Part shown: in pieces, positions 1 through 8,217 of the stretch
Position numbering within the stretch: position 1 is the stretch's first letter
Layout: the number at the start of each line of letters is the position of its first letter
Translations under genes and position numbers: made by a program
Notes under the pieces: model-generated
The model's database searches: none
Told to the model about the DNA's origin: nothing
The model's input: the letters and a program-made list of their open reading frames with translations, nothing else
Source of the DNA: Rhodobacterales bacterium
Lineage (GTDB): Bacteria; Pseudomonadota; Alphaproteobacteria; Rhodobacterales; Rhodobacteraceae
DNA: 64,000 bases
Reading direction: 5' to 3'
Assembly (NCBI GenBank): GCA_021155205.1
Contig: JAJNPS010000018.1
Location: forward strand, 231,126 to 295,125

Positions 1-1
1 G

Positions 2-238
2 CTGCCCGCGACGGTGATCCCGTTCCTCTTGCGCGGCATCAACCTTCTGGGCATCGACAGCGTGCTGCAACCCCATGCAGCCCGCGTCGCCGCATGGGCG
101 CGCCTGACCCGCGACATCGACCTGGACCGGCTGGAACGGATGATCGTCCCCGCCACATTGGCCGACCTGCCGCGCCTTGGACAGGCCATCCTGGCCGGCA
201 AGGTCCAGGGCCGGGTCGTGGTCGATGTGAACGCCTGA
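2..238 (+). CDS. acuI: acryloyl-CoA reductase AcuI, C-terminal part (partial)
   Basis: The gene enters from the left edge; only the last 78 residues are present. The frame reads straight from base 2 to a TGA stop. The text around LLRGINLLGIDSV and the ending GKVQGRVVVDVNA are typical of the C-terminus of the YhdH/AcuI branch of zinc-independent medium-chain reductases. AcuI reduces acryloyl-CoA to propionyl-CoA with NADPH in the cytoplasm, detoxifying acrylate from DMSP breakdown. The Rossmann core and N-terminus lie outside the window, so the family call rests on the tail only; another YhdH-type quinone oxidoreductase is the main alternative. Confidence 0.8.
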   Translation: MPATVIPFLLRGINLLGIDSVLQPHAARVAAWARLTRDIDLDRLERMIVPATLADLPRLGQAILAGKVQGRVVVDVNA

Positions 239-393
239 CGGTCGGGCGATCCCCCTTGCGCCCCGCGCGACCGATCCTCAAGGTTGCGCCGAAGCAAGGG
301 GCACCGCATGCCGATCATCGGCGCTTTCGTTTCCAGGGTTCAGGATGCCTGCAAGAGGCTTGTCCGCATCGCCCCCGTTGGACGGCGTCCCGC

Positions 394-1323
394 TTACTTC
401 AACCCGGCGATCATCTTCATCTCGATGCGTTTTTTGGCACCGCTGGCAAGGTCGGGCAGGCGCATCCGCTGGGCGACAGTCACCATGATGGGATCGACCA
501 CGCCGTAATCTCCGAACTTGCGGCTCCAGACCTTGTGTTTGCTTTGCAGCCGCAACGCGATGTCGGCAAACGCACCCGGCGAGACGGGCGGATGGCCGCT
601 GGCGCGGTAGCCATGCGAAAAAAGACGCGCGCCCAGCTTGGCCTCAAGCTGCGCCACCTCGCGCGGGGTCAGCCGCTTGCGCCATTGTTCGGCCTTTTCG
701 GGATCCGGCCGGGCATAGCTGGACCGCTGGTCATAGTGCATCATCGCGGGGTCATAGGGGATCCCGGCAAAATCGCAGATGCGCGTCAGCACCGCCTCGG
801 GCGAGCGGACCAGATCTTCATAGCGCACCTCCAGCACCTGCCCCGGCGCCAGCCGGTGCTGCACGGCGGTCCACGCCTCTTCGGTCCGAATCCAGTGGTC
901 GACGCCGCAATAGGCATTGCCTGCCCAGCCCATCGGCACGCTGGACCGCGCCACATCGCGCGGATCGCGCACCAGATGGATGATCCGCGCGTCGCCAAAG
1001 AAATCGAGCGCCCGGTCGATGCCGCGATGCAGGACCATGACGCCGATGTCGCACCCCTTGCGAACCTGGTCGGCCAACGACAGAACCGCAGTCTCGGCCG
1101 ATCCGCCAGGCAAGTCGAAGCCCAAGCCCGCAAAAATCCAGTCGCCTCGCAGGCGATCTATGTCCAGCGCGCGAATCCCACCGCGAACCGACACATAATC
1201 GAACATGAAGTCCGATTCGCCGGGACATGACAGCCGGGGATGCCCGTCGAGCATCAGGCGCAGCAGCGTGCTGCCAGAGCGCAAGGCCCCATAAACAAAC
1301 ATGTTCCTGGAATTTTTGCTCAT
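394..1323 (-). CDS. sulfotransferase family protein
   Basis: This 309-residue protein has the sulfotransferase P-loop-like 5'-phosphosulfate loop, YGALRSGSTLL, at about residues 11-21, and the 3'-phosphate motif LVRDPRDVARSS at about 117-128. The family moves a sulfuryl group from PAPS to an acceptor, or in some bacterial members has no proven substrate. I start it at the ATG at 1323 because the P-loop then lies about ten residues in, as is usual; the open frame continues 35 codons further upstream without homology-like text. It is a single gene, divergent from the RidA gene. Acceptor unknown. Confidence 0.85.
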   Translation of the reverse strand: MSKNSRNMFVYGALRSGSTLLRLMLDGHPRLSCPGESDFMFDYVSVRGGIRALDIDRLRGDWIFAGLGFDLPGGSAETAVLSLADQVRKGCDIGVMVLHRGIDRALDFFGDARIIHLVRDPRDVARSSVPMGWAGNAYCGVDHWIRTEEAWTAVQHRLAPGQVLEVRYEDLVRSPEAVLTRICDFAGIPYDPAMMHYDQRSSYARPDPEKAEQWRKRLTPREVAQLEAKLGARLFSHGYRASGHPPVSPGAFADIALRLQSKHKVWSRKFGDYGVVDPIMVTVAQRMRLPDLASGAKKRIEMKMIAGLK

Positions 1324-1387
1324 GGTCGCCCCCCCGGACTGATGAGAAAGAAGGTTGAATGATTCGCACACAACCCCAACCTGAAAA

Positions 1388-1415
1388 AGTATCTCTTTAG
1401 TTGAACGAAAATCAA
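1388..1415 (-). promoter_or_regulatory. possible sigma-70-type promoter of the sulfotransferase gene
   Basis: On the minus strand TTGATT (1410-1415) and GATACT (1388-1393) are separated by 16 bases, about 65 bases upstream of the chosen start. The surrounding 1330-1440 stretch is clearly more AT-rich than the genes. The -10 match is only 4 of 6, so this is a weak call. Confidence 0.3.
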
Positions 1416-1499
1416 TCAGGGCGCGCAAAGACTTTTCAACCGGGACAACTCTCCGCTACAGAAGACGGCGCGGACCCACATCAGACCAAGGAGCCTTCC

Positions 1500-1847
1500 A
1501 TGACCATCACCCGCTTCGGCACCGGCCCGCGCATGTCCGAAGCCGTCGCCTTTAACGGCATCCTGTGGGTTGCCGGTCAGGTCGGCGACCCCGGCGCGTC
1601 GGTTGCAGACCAGACCCGCCAGTGCCTGGCCGAGGTGGACCGCATCCTGGCCGCCGCGGGCACCGACAAGACGCGCATCCTGTCCGCGCAGATCTGGCTG
1701 GCCGACATGGCAAGCTTTGCCGAGATGAACAGCGTCTGGGACGCCTGGGTGCCACAAGGCCAAACGCCTGCCCGCGCGACCGGCGAGGCGAAACTGGCGA
1801 CGCCGGACTATCTGGTCGAGATCATCGTGACGGCGGCGTTGCGCTAA
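1500..1847 (+). CDS. RidA/YjgF/YER057c family protein
   Basis: This 115-residue protein has the usual RidA length. The reactive-site region ARATGEAKLATPDYLVEI ends the protein, with Arg92 in the position of the conserved arginine. RidA proteins hydrolyse reactive enamine/imine intermediates, such as 2-aminoacrylate, made by PLP enzymes; subgroups differ in substrate. The start is set by a good ribosome binding site, AAGGAG at 1488-1493, six bases before the ATG; the longer frame starting at 1401 overlaps the divergent promoter region. It converges with pgi, separated by a strong palindromic element. Confidence 0.88.
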   Translation: MTITRFGTGPRMSEAVAFNGILWVAGQVGDPGASVADQTRQCLAEVDRILAAAGTDKTRILSAQIWLADMASFAEMNSVWDAWVPQGQTPARATGEAKLATPDYLVEIIVTAALR

Positions 1848-1852
1848 CCCCC

Positions 1853-1889
1853 AAATTTCTTCGAAGAAATTTCCAACTTCGTTCGAACG
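1853..1889. terminator. twin palindrome between convergent genes, probable bidirectional terminator
   Basis: Bases 1853-1872 form a perfect 20-base palindrome, AAATTTCTTCGAAGAAATTT. It is followed by a second perfect palindrome, CGTTCGAACG, at 1880-1889. It sits between the stop codons of the RidA gene and pgi, with A/T runs that would serve as the U-tract in either direction. A near-identical layout is at 24105-24142. Confidence 0.7.
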
Positions 1890-1900
1890 ACGTGGTCAGC

Positions 1901-3505
1901 CTATGGCTTCAGGAACGCCACGAGTGCGGCGGTCGACCCATCCTTGCCCGAAGCCGACGCCTTGCCCTCCAGCACCGGCTGCAGGGCCAGCGCCAGTTCC
2001 TTGCCCAGTTCCACCCCCCACTGGTCGTAGGAGTTGATCCCCAGGATCACGCCCTCGACGAACACGCGATGCTCGTACAGGGCGATGATCTGCCCCAGCA
2101 CGAACGGCGTCAGTTGGTCATAGGCCAGCATCGTGGACGGCCGGTTGCCGGGGAAGACCCGGTGCCTTGCCTGTTTGTCCAGCTCATCCCCGGTCAGGCC
2201 CTTTTTGGCCATGATCGCCCGCGCCTCGTCCAGCGACCGCCCCCGCAGCAGCGCCTCGGCTTGCGCCAGGCAGTTGGACACCAGCAACAGGTGCTGGTGC
2301 GCCAGCTCCGGCTCATGCCCCCGCCGCGCCACAAGAAACTCGCACGGGACCGGCCGTGTGCCCTGATGGATCAGCTGATAGAAGGCGTGCTGGCCGTTGG
2401 TGCCGGGTTCGCCCCAGACCACGGGGCCGGAATTCACGCCCAAATCCGACCCGTCGATGGCGACACGCTTGCCGTTCGATTCCATTTCCAGTTGCTGCAG
2501 ATAGGCGGGCAAGCGCGACAGGCGCTGGTCATAGGGCAGCACCGCCCGCGTCGCATGTCCGCAGATCTGGTTGTGCCAGATGCCGACCAGCGCCAGCATC
2601 ACGGGCATGTTCGCGGCAAAGGGTGCGGTCAGGAAATGCCGGTCCATCGCCCGGCCACCGGCCAGAAATTCATCGAACGCCTCCGGCCCCACCGCGATCA
2701 TCAGGGCTAGGCCGATCGGCCCCCACACCGAATAGCGCCCGCCCACCCAATCCTCGAACCCGAAAACACGCGCCGGATCAATGCCATAGGCGGCAGTCTT
2801 GCCGGCGGCGGTGCTGACTGCGGCAAACTGCGCGCCGGGATTTCTCACGACCTTTGCCATCCACGCCTTTGCGGTATCGGCATTGGTCATCGTCTCGATG
2901 GTGGTGAATGTCTTTGACGCCACGATCACCAGCGTCGTCGCCGGGTCGAGACCCTTCAGCGTATCCGCGATATGCGCCCCGTCTACATTGCTGACGAAAT
3001 GCACACGCGGCCCGTCATGGAAGGGGGCCAGCGCCAGCACGGCCATCGCAGGCCCAAGGTCCGACCCGCCGATGCCGATGTTGACGACATCGGTGATGCG
3101 GCCGCCCTGCCCCTTGAAAACCCCTGACCGCACATCCCGCGCAAAGCCGCCACAGGCAGCACGGATGCGGCGCACGTCGGGCAGCACGTCCTTGCCATCG
3201 ACCTCGATGACCACGTCATCCCCGGCGCGCAGCGCGACATGCAGGACCGCGCGCCCCTCGGTCAGGTTGATCTTCTCGCCCCCGAACATCGCCGCGCGCT
3301 TGGCCGCAACGCCTGTACCTTCGGCCAGCGCCAGCAGCCGGTCGCGCGTGCCTCCGTCGATATTCGTCTTGGCATAGTCGAACAGCATGCCGTCCGCGCG
3401 CACCGAAAACCCTGCCGCCCGGTCGCCCGTGCCGAACAGTTCCATGATCGGACGCGCCGCCACCTTTGCGTGATGGTCCTTCAACCCCTGCCAATCCGCC
3501 TGCAT
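1901..3505 (-). CDS. pgi: glucose-6-phosphate isomerase
   Basis: This 534-residue enzyme interconverts glucose 6-phosphate and fructose 6-phosphate in the cytoplasm. Both family signatures are present: DWVGGRYSVWGPIGL in the middle, and the active-site region WGEPGTNGQHAFYQLIHQGT with the catalytic Glu and His. The start at 3505 (MQADWQGLKDHH) lies four bases after the pgl stop; a longer open frame into pgl is not needed. It is the last gene of zwf-pgl-pgi. In this lineage the operon mainly serves hexose recycling and Entner-Doudoroff flow; edd and eda are not in the window. Confidence 0.97.
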   Translation of the reverse strand: MQADWQGLKDHHAKVAARPIMELFGTGDRAAGFSVRADGMLFDYAKTNIDGGTRDRLLALAEGTGVAAKRAAMFGGEKINLTEGRAVLHVALRAGDDVVIEVDGKDVLPDVRRIRAACGGFARDVRSGVFKGQGGRITDVVNIGIGGSDLGPAMAVLALAPFHDGPRVHFVSNVDGAHIADTLKGLDPATTLVIVASKTFTTIETMTNADTAKAWMAKVVRNPGAQFAAVSTAAGKTAAYGIDPARVFGFEDWVGGRYSVWGPIGLALMIAVGPEAFDEFLAGGRAMDRHFLTAPFAANMPVMLALVGIWHNQICGHATRAVLPYDQRLSRLPAYLQQLEMESNGKRVAIDGSDLGVNSGPVVWGEPGTNGQHAFYQLIHQGTRPVPCEFLVARRGHEPELAHQHLLLVSNCLAQAEALLRGRSLDEARAIMAKKGLTGDELDKQARHRVFPGNRPSTMLAYDQLTPFVLGQIIALYEHRVFVEGVILGINSYDQWGVELGKELALALQPVLEGKASASGKDGSTAALVAFLKP

Positions 3506-3509
3506 CGCC

Positions 3510-4181
3510 CTACTCCGCCCAATGTACCGTTGCGTTGTCAAGGATCGCACGCACCGGCGCGTCCATCGCATCCATCGCCATCGCCCGCTCAAGCGCCGCG
3601 CGCTTGTCCGCGCCGGTGATCAGGACGTGGATGTTGAAGGCCGCCCTCAGCACCCGCGCCGTCAGCGTCACCCGCGGCTCGCCCGCCGCCTCGGCCCGCA
3701 TCGCCATCAGGACCGGCGCGTCGGGGGCCAGCGCCTCGGCCAGACGGTCGGCACCCGGAAAAAGGCTGGCGGTGTGCATGTCGGCGCCCATCCCGACAAG
3801 CAGGACCGAGATCGGCAGATGCGGCTCAAGCCCCGCCGCCAAGCCGCCCAGCGCCTCTTCGGGCGTGGACGTGGCGGCATGAAGCGGCACCAGACGGGCA
3901 TTGACCGCCCGCCCCCGGATCAGCCGCTGGCGCAACAGGCGCGTATTTGACCGCTCGCTGTCCTCGGGCACCCAGCGTTCGTCGTTCAGAAAGACCGCGA
4001 CATTGTCCCAGTCCAGTTCCACCCCCGACAGCGTGTCAAAGATCGGCCCCGGCGTCGTGCCCCCCGGCACGCACAGGCTCGCCCGTCCCTCGCGGCGCAG
4101 GAAATCCGCGAGCTGGCCCGCAATGATGTCCGCCAGCTTCAACATCAGGAACTCGCGGTCCGGATAGGTCTCGAGGATCAT
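3510..4181 (-). CDS. pgl: 6-phosphogluconolactonase
   Basis: This 223-residue protein belongs to the SOL/DevB type and hydrolyses 6-phosphogluconolactone to 6-phosphogluconate. It shows the sugar isomerase-like motifs PGGTTPGPIFDTLSG near the N-terminus and LLVGMGADMHTASLFPGAD in the C-terminal half. The start ATG at 4181 overlaps the zwf stop by four bases (ATGA), which implies translational coupling with the enzyme that makes its substrate. Confidence 0.96.
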   Translation of the reverse strand: MILETYPDREFLMLKLADIIAGQLADFLRREGRASLCVPGGTTPGPIFDTLSGVELDWDNVAVFLNDERWVPEDSERSNTRLLRQRLIRGRAVNARLVPLHAATSTPEEALGGLAAGLEPHLPISVLLVGMGADMHTASLFPGADRLAEALAPDAPVLMAMRAEAAGEPRVTLTARVLRAAFNIHVLITGADKRAALERAMAMDAMDAPVRAILDNATVHWAE

Positions 4182-5632
4182 TCCTTGATCTCCCGCCAGC
4201 GCCGCCCGTCGCGGTGCATCAGCATCAACGCATCCTCCGGCCCGGACGATCCCGGATCGTAGCCCTGGGGTCTGGTGCTGCGGGCGTCCCATGCGTCGAT
4301 GATCGGGTCCGCCCAGGCCCAGGCCGCCTCCACCTCGTCGCCGCGCATGAACAGGGTCTGGTTGCCCCGGATCACGTCCATGATCAGCCGTTCATAGGCG
4401 TCCGATACGTCTTCGGCATCGACGCCCAGCGCATCGGCGAAAGACATGTCCAGCGGCACCTGCATCAGGCGCATGCCGCCCGGCCCCGGTTCCTTGATCA
4501 TCACCATCAGGTTGATGCCCTCGTTCGGCTGCAGCCGGATCACCAGCACGTTTTCCAGCCAGCCCTTGGCATCGTCGAAAATCGAATGCGGCACCGCCTT
4601 GAAGGTGATGGCGATCTCGGAGGCGCGCGCGCGCAGCCTTTTGCCGGTACGCAGATAGAACGGCGTGCCCGACCAGCGCCAGTTCGACACCCCGACCTTC
4701 AGCGCGATGTAGCTTTCCGTTCGGCTGGCCGGGTTTTCGGCATGTTCCAGATACCCGCCCTCACCACCCCCCGGCAGATACTGCCCCCGCACGATGTCTT
4801 CGGGTTTCACGGGGTCGAGCGCGCGGATCACCTTCAGCTTTTCGTCGCGCACCGCATCGGGGTCGAAATGATAGGGCGGCTCCATCGCGATCAGGCACAA
4901 AAGCTGCATCATGTGGTTCTGCACCATGTCCCGCATGGCACCCGACTTGTCGTAATAGGCGCCGCGCCCGTTCACGCCGACGGTTTCAGCCACGGTGATC
5001 TGCACGTGATCGACGAACTCCGACTTCCACAAGGGTTCGAACAGGATGTTGGCGAACCGCACCGCCATCAGGTTCTGCACGGTTTCCTTGCCGAGGTAAT
5101 GGTCGATCCGGTAAATCTGCTTTTCGCTGAAATGGCTGGCCAGAACCGCGTTCAGCGCCTGCGCCGATTCCAGATCGCGCCCGAACGGCTTTTCCACCAC
5201 GATGCGGCTTTTGCCATCGGCGATGCCATGCTTGTGCAGCCGCTCTGCCAGATCGCCGAACAGCGCCGGAGCCACTGAAAAGTAAAAGGCGCGCACCACG
5301 CCGTCGCGCATGATGTCCGCCAGCGCCGTCCAGCCACCATCGCCCTTGGCGTCGATGGGGACATAGTCGATGCGGGTCAGGAACTTGGCGATCACAGCGG
5401 GATCCTGGCGGTCCTTGGGCACAAACTCGGCTATGGCGGCCCCGACCGTCTCGCGAAACGCCTCGGGCGTCAGGTCGGCCCGCGCGGCCCCGATGATGCG
5501 GCTGTCGGGCGGCATCTGCCCGGCCAGATAGCGCCGGTAGAGGCCCGGAAAGATCTTGCGCCGGGCAAGGTCCCCGGTGCCGCCGAAAATCACCAGGTCG
5601 AATGTGTCCACCGGAATGACGCGCGAAACCAT
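4178..5632 (-). CDS. zwf: glucose-6-phosphate 1-dehydrogenase
   Basis: This 484-residue enzyme oxidises glucose 6-phosphate to the lactone, reducing NAD(P). It has the Rossmann motif FGGTGDLARRK at residues 16-26 and the substrate-binding and catalytic signature RIDHYLGKE at 175-183. Its length matches the family. It is the first gene of zwf-pgl-pgi and has AAAGG a few bases before the ATG. A LacI-like palindrome lies about 50 bases upstream. Confidence 0.97.
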   Translation of the reverse strand: MVSRVIPVDTFDLVIFGGTGDLARRKIFPGLYRRYLAGQMPPDSRIIGAARADLTPEAFRETVGAAIAEFVPKDRQDPAVIAKFLTRIDYVPIDAKGDGGWTALADIMRDGVVRAFYFSVAPALFGDLAERLHKHGIADGKSRIVVEKPFGRDLESAQALNAVLASHFSEKQIYRIDHYLGKETVQNLMAVRFANILFEPLWKSEFVDHVQITVAETVGVNGRGAYYDKSGAMRDMVQNHMMQLLCLIAMEPPYHFDPDAVRDEKLKVIRALDPVKPEDIVRGQYLPGGGEGGYLEHAENPASRTESYIALKVGVSNWRWSGTPFYLRTGKRLRARASEIAITFKAVPHSIFDDAKGWLENVLVIRLQPNEGINLMVMIKEPGPGGMRLMQVPLDMSFADALGVDAEDVSDAYERLIMDVIRGNQTLFMRGDEVEAAWAWADPIIDAWDARSTRPQGYDPGSSGPEDALMLMHRDGRRWREIKE

Positions 5633-5684
5633 GGTCGTCCCTTTACTGTCCTGGGGCAGCAGGCCGTGCTTTCGCCCTGGGCCG

Positions 5685-5698
5685 CGCTAGCGCTAACG
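5685..5698 (-). promoter_or_regulatory. LacI-like palindrome upstream of zwf
   Basis: CGCTAGCGCTAACG is a 14-base palindrome with six of seven positions paired around a central CG. That is the shape of many LacI-family operators. It lies 53-66 bases upstream of the zwf ATG in an otherwise featureless 205-base gap, where a repressor could block transcription of zwf-pgl-pgi. No regulator gene is nearby, so the assignment is inference. Confidence 0.4.
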
Positions 5699-5813
5699 AT
5701 GCCGCTTTTATCCACCGCCCCGACAGGTGTCCAGCATTCCGGCAGTCATCCGTCAGCCTAACACCGGCGCGCATCCGGTCAAATCGGATTGGAGGAGGCG
5801 GGCTTCACCTTGC

Positions 5814-5834
5814 GCAAATATCCGCGCCGAAGGC
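5814..5834. repeat. extragenic AAATATCC-CGCCGG-type motif, copy 1
   Basis: GCAAATATCCGCGCCGAAGGC lies four bases beyond the stop of the HNH gene. It resembles the elements at 10674 and 26660, sharing AAATATCC followed by (C/G)CGCCG and a purine-rich end. On the HNH strand the CGGCCTTCGGCGCG part could fold into a small hairpin followed by ATATTT, so it may act in termination. Confidence 0.4.
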
Positions 5835-5837
5835 CGC

Positions 5838-6422
5838 TTAAGCATCCAGCTCGGCATCCCAGTAGAGATAGTCCATCCAGCTTTGGTGCAGGTGGTTCGG
5901 CGGGAACTTCCGGCCATGGCCTTGCATTTCTTCGGATGTGGGGGCACGCGGCGGCGACCGAAGCTGCATCCCCGCCTGTCTCAGTGTGCGCGCACCCTTG
6001 CGCAGGTTGCAGGGGCTGCAGGCCGCCACGACGTTTTCCCAACTGGTGATCCCGCCGCGTGACCGCGGCAGCACGTGGTCAAAGGTCAGATCCCCCTTGG
6101 CCCCGCAATACTGGCAGCAGAACTGGTCGCGCAGAAAAAGATTAAAGCGCGTGAAGGCCACGCGCTTTTGGGGTTTCACATAATCCTTCAGCACGACGAC
6201 CGAAGGTATGCGGAACTCCTGCCTCTGGCTGTGGACCACCGCGTCATATTCCGCGACGATCTGCACCCGGTCCAGAAACGCCGCCTTGATCGCCTCCTGC
6301 CAGGGCCAGAGCGACAGCGGGTAATAGGACAATGGGCGGTAATCCGCGTTCAGCACCAGTGCCGGATAGTGCTTCAGCGCCGCCGGATCGCGGACAAACT
6401 GGGTTCTGAAATCGCCATCCAT
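5838..6422 (-). CDS. HNH endonuclease domain protein
   Basis: This 194-residue protein has a single HNH nuclease fold in its second half. A CQYCG zinc knuckle is followed by LTFDHVLPRSRGG, then SWENVVAACSPCNLRKG, giving the His/Asn/His active site and a second CxxC pair. The N-terminal half (ALVLNADYRPLSYYPLS) is typical of a conserved group of stand-alone HNH proteins in alphaproteobacteria. The biological target is unknown; no restriction or toxin partner is adjacent. The start at 6422 (MDGDFRTQF) fits the family better than the 26-codon longer frame. Confidence 0.88.
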   Translation of the reverse strand: MDGDFRTQFVRDPAALKHYPALVLNADYRPLSYYPLSLWPWQEAIKAAFLDRVQIVAEYDAVVHSQRQEFRIPSVVVLKDYVKPQKRVAFTRFNLFLRDQFCCQYCGAKGDLTFDHVLPRSRGGITSWENVVAACSPCNLRKGARTLRQAGMQLRSPPRAPTSEEMQGHGRKFPPNHLHQSWMDYLYWDAELDA

Positions 6423-6733
6423 TCCGATCCGACCTCGTCCTTTCCCCGACGGTCTGCCTGACCTTGCACAGGGTGCGCCACTGCCCTGCCTTTCGCCCAA
6501 CTATATCTGGCATCTTGGCCTGTTCAAGCCCCAAGCGCCTGTGGCTTGCATTTGGGGCCCCGCCGCATTGCCGCAGGTGCAGCCTTGCCAAAGCTTGATG
6601 ACACCAGGGTGACGGATGCGCGAATTATCCCCAAAATCATCCACATGCCGATCGGCGGGTTGTGGCGCAGCCCGCTTTACCTCGGCCGGCAAAGACGCAA
6701 TAGAAGGACTGCCAAAGAGGAAAGAAGGGTCCG
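6423..6733. other. 311-base gap between the divergent HNH and lytic transglycosylase genes
   Basis: No coding frame here looks real. The gap holds a convincing minus-strand promoter (6500-6527) for the HNH gene. Near its right end is the purine-rich ribosome binding site GAAAGAAGG for the lipoprotein gene. I saw no clear promoter for the plus-strand gene and no repeat. Confidence 0.5.
6500..6527 (-). promoter_or_regulatory. sigma-70-type promoter of the HNH gene
   Basis: Read on the minus strand, TTGAAC (6522-6527) is followed after 16 bases by TATAGT (6500-6505), about 78 bases upstream of the start at 6422. Both hexamers match four or five of six consensus positions. Confidence 0.5.
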
Positions 6734-7192
6734 ATGCCGCACATGTCACGCCGCGCCCTGATGGGTGCCGCCCTTCTGGCGCTGGCCGCCTGTGGTCGCC
6801 GTGAAGCGGAACCGCCCCGTGCGGATTTCGTCGGAAATACCCCGCAAATGCAGGCGCTGGTGGCGAAATATGCCGATCTCTACGACATGCCCCAAAGCCT
6901 GATCCACCGCGTCATCATGCGCGAAAGCGGCTATAATCCCGCCGCGCGGAATGGTCCCTATTACGGCCTGATGCAGATCCTGCCCCAGACCGCAGGCACG
7001 ATGGGCTATCGCGGCCCGCCCGAGGGACTTCTGGATGCCGAAACCAACCTGCGCTATGCGGGCAAGTATCTGCGCGGCGCCTGGATGGTGTCCGACGGGG
7101 ACCAGGACGCGGCCGTCGGCTGGTACGCGCGCGGCTACTATTACGAGGCGAAACGCCGGGGCCTTCTGGACGAGACGGGCCTGCGCAGCTGA
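6734..7192 (+). CDS. lytic transglycosylase, lipoprotein (SLT family 1)
   Basis: This 152-residue protein begins with a lipoprotein signal, SRRALMGAALLALAAC, with the lipobox cysteine at residue 20. An SLT-type lytic transglycosylase domain follows. The catalytic glutamate is Glu64 in MRESGYNP, followed by YGLMQILPQTAG and the helical NLRYAGKYL region. It should cleave the glycan strands of peptidoglycan from the inner leaflet of the outer membrane. It is short for the family, essentially a bare catalytic domain. An AGAAGG ribosome binding site supports the ATG at 6734. Confidence 0.92.
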   Translation: MPHMSRRALMGAALLALAACGRREAEPPRADFVGNTPQMQALVAKYADLYDMPQSLIHRVIMRESGYNPAARNGPYYGLMQILPQTAGTMGYRGPPEGLLDAETNLRYAGKYLRGAWMVSDGDQDAAVGWYARGYYYEAKRRGLLDETGLRS

Positions 7193-7251
7193 TGCCCTGC
7201 CGGTGAACGCCGCGCGTTGCAATGCGCGCCGTTGCGCCTATGTGCTGAAGC

Positions 7252-8217
7252 ATGTCAGTCGCTGCACCCCCACCCCCCGCCAGGACGCGGTCACACCGTG
7301 CAGGCCGCACCGATCTTTGCGTGATTGCCAACCCGAAATCCGGCACGGCCAGCCGCGACGGCACCGCGCTTGACCGTGCGATGGCCGTCTTTGGCGACCA
7401 TGCGGACCTGCGCCACTTTACCGGCGACCCGGCGCCCGTGGTTGAACAGGCGATCCGCGACGGCTTTCGGGTCATCGTGGCAGCGGGGGGCGATGGCACC
7501 GTCGCGGGCGTCGCACATGCCGTTGCCGGGACAGGTGCCGCAATGGCCGTGCTGCCCTTGGGCACGTTCAACTACTTTGCCCGCGGCCTGCGCGTGCCGC
7601 CCGACCCGGCCGAGGCGGCCCGCGCGATCCTTTCGGGCCAGCCGCATGACATCGCCGTCGGCAGCGTCAACGGCAAGGTGTTCCTGAACAATGTGGCGCT
7701 TGGCCTTTACCCTGCGATGCTGGATGAACGCGAGGCGACCTACCGGCGCTGGGGCCGCAGCCGTTTTCTGGCGCACTGGTCGGCCTTGCGCACGATCTTG
7801 CGCCTGCCGCGCCCGATGCGCGTCCGCATCGTCGCCGATGGTGCAGAACAAATCCGCCGCACGCCGATGATCTTTGTGGCGCGGTCCGCCTACCAGCTTG
7901 ACCAGTTCGGCCTGACCGGCTCCCAGGCGATCAGTAACGATCGTTTCGCCGTCTACATCGCGCGGCAGACGACGCGCCTGGGCCTGCTGAAGCTTGCCTG
8001 GCGCCTGATACGCGGCAAGGTCGATCTGTCGGACGATCTGGAACTCCTGACGCCAAGGACGCTGGTGATCGACCGGCCCAAACGCCGGCGCATCCGCATC
8101 GCCCATGATGGCGAACGGGGGAAAATGATCCTGCCGCTGACCTTTCGCATCGACCGCAACGCGCTGTCGGTGATCCTGCCCCCCGCCAAGGACGCCGTGG
8201 TCATGGCGGCGTCGTGA
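7252..8217 (+). CDS. diacylglycerol kinase-like / lipid kinase family protein
   Basis: This 321-residue protein has the DAGK catalytic domain: ANPKSGTASRDG near residue 26, the nucleotide-binding GGDGT at 79-83, then LPLGTFNYFARGL. Family members phosphorylate diacylglycerol or related lipids at the membrane (YegS/DgkB type). The C-terminal half is the usual beta-sandwich. Its stop overlaps the GTG start of the next gene (GTGA), so the two are probably translated together. The first 20 residues, rich in proline and alanine, are not family-like, but no better start is seen. Confidence 0.88.
   Translation: MSVAAPPPPARTRSHRAGRTDLCVIANPKSGTASRDGTALDRAMAVFGDHADLRHFTGDPAPVVEQAIRDGFRVIVAAGGDGTVAGVAHAVAGTGAAMAVLPLGTFNYFARGLRVPPDPAEAARAILSGQPHDIAVGSVNGKVFLNNVALGLYPAMLDEREATYRRWGRSRFLAHWSALRTILRLPRPMRVRIVADGAEQIRRTPMIFVARSAYQLDQFGLTGSQAISNDRFAVYIARQTTRLGLLKLAWRLIRGKVDLSDDLELLTPRTLVIDRPKRRRIRIAHDGERGKMILPLTFRIDRNALSVILPPAKDAVVMAAS

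Noticed and set aside
1324..1428. A longer N-terminus for the sulfotransferase
   Set aside because: The extra 35 residues have no family features, would cross the best promoter candidate, and push the P-loop too far from the start.
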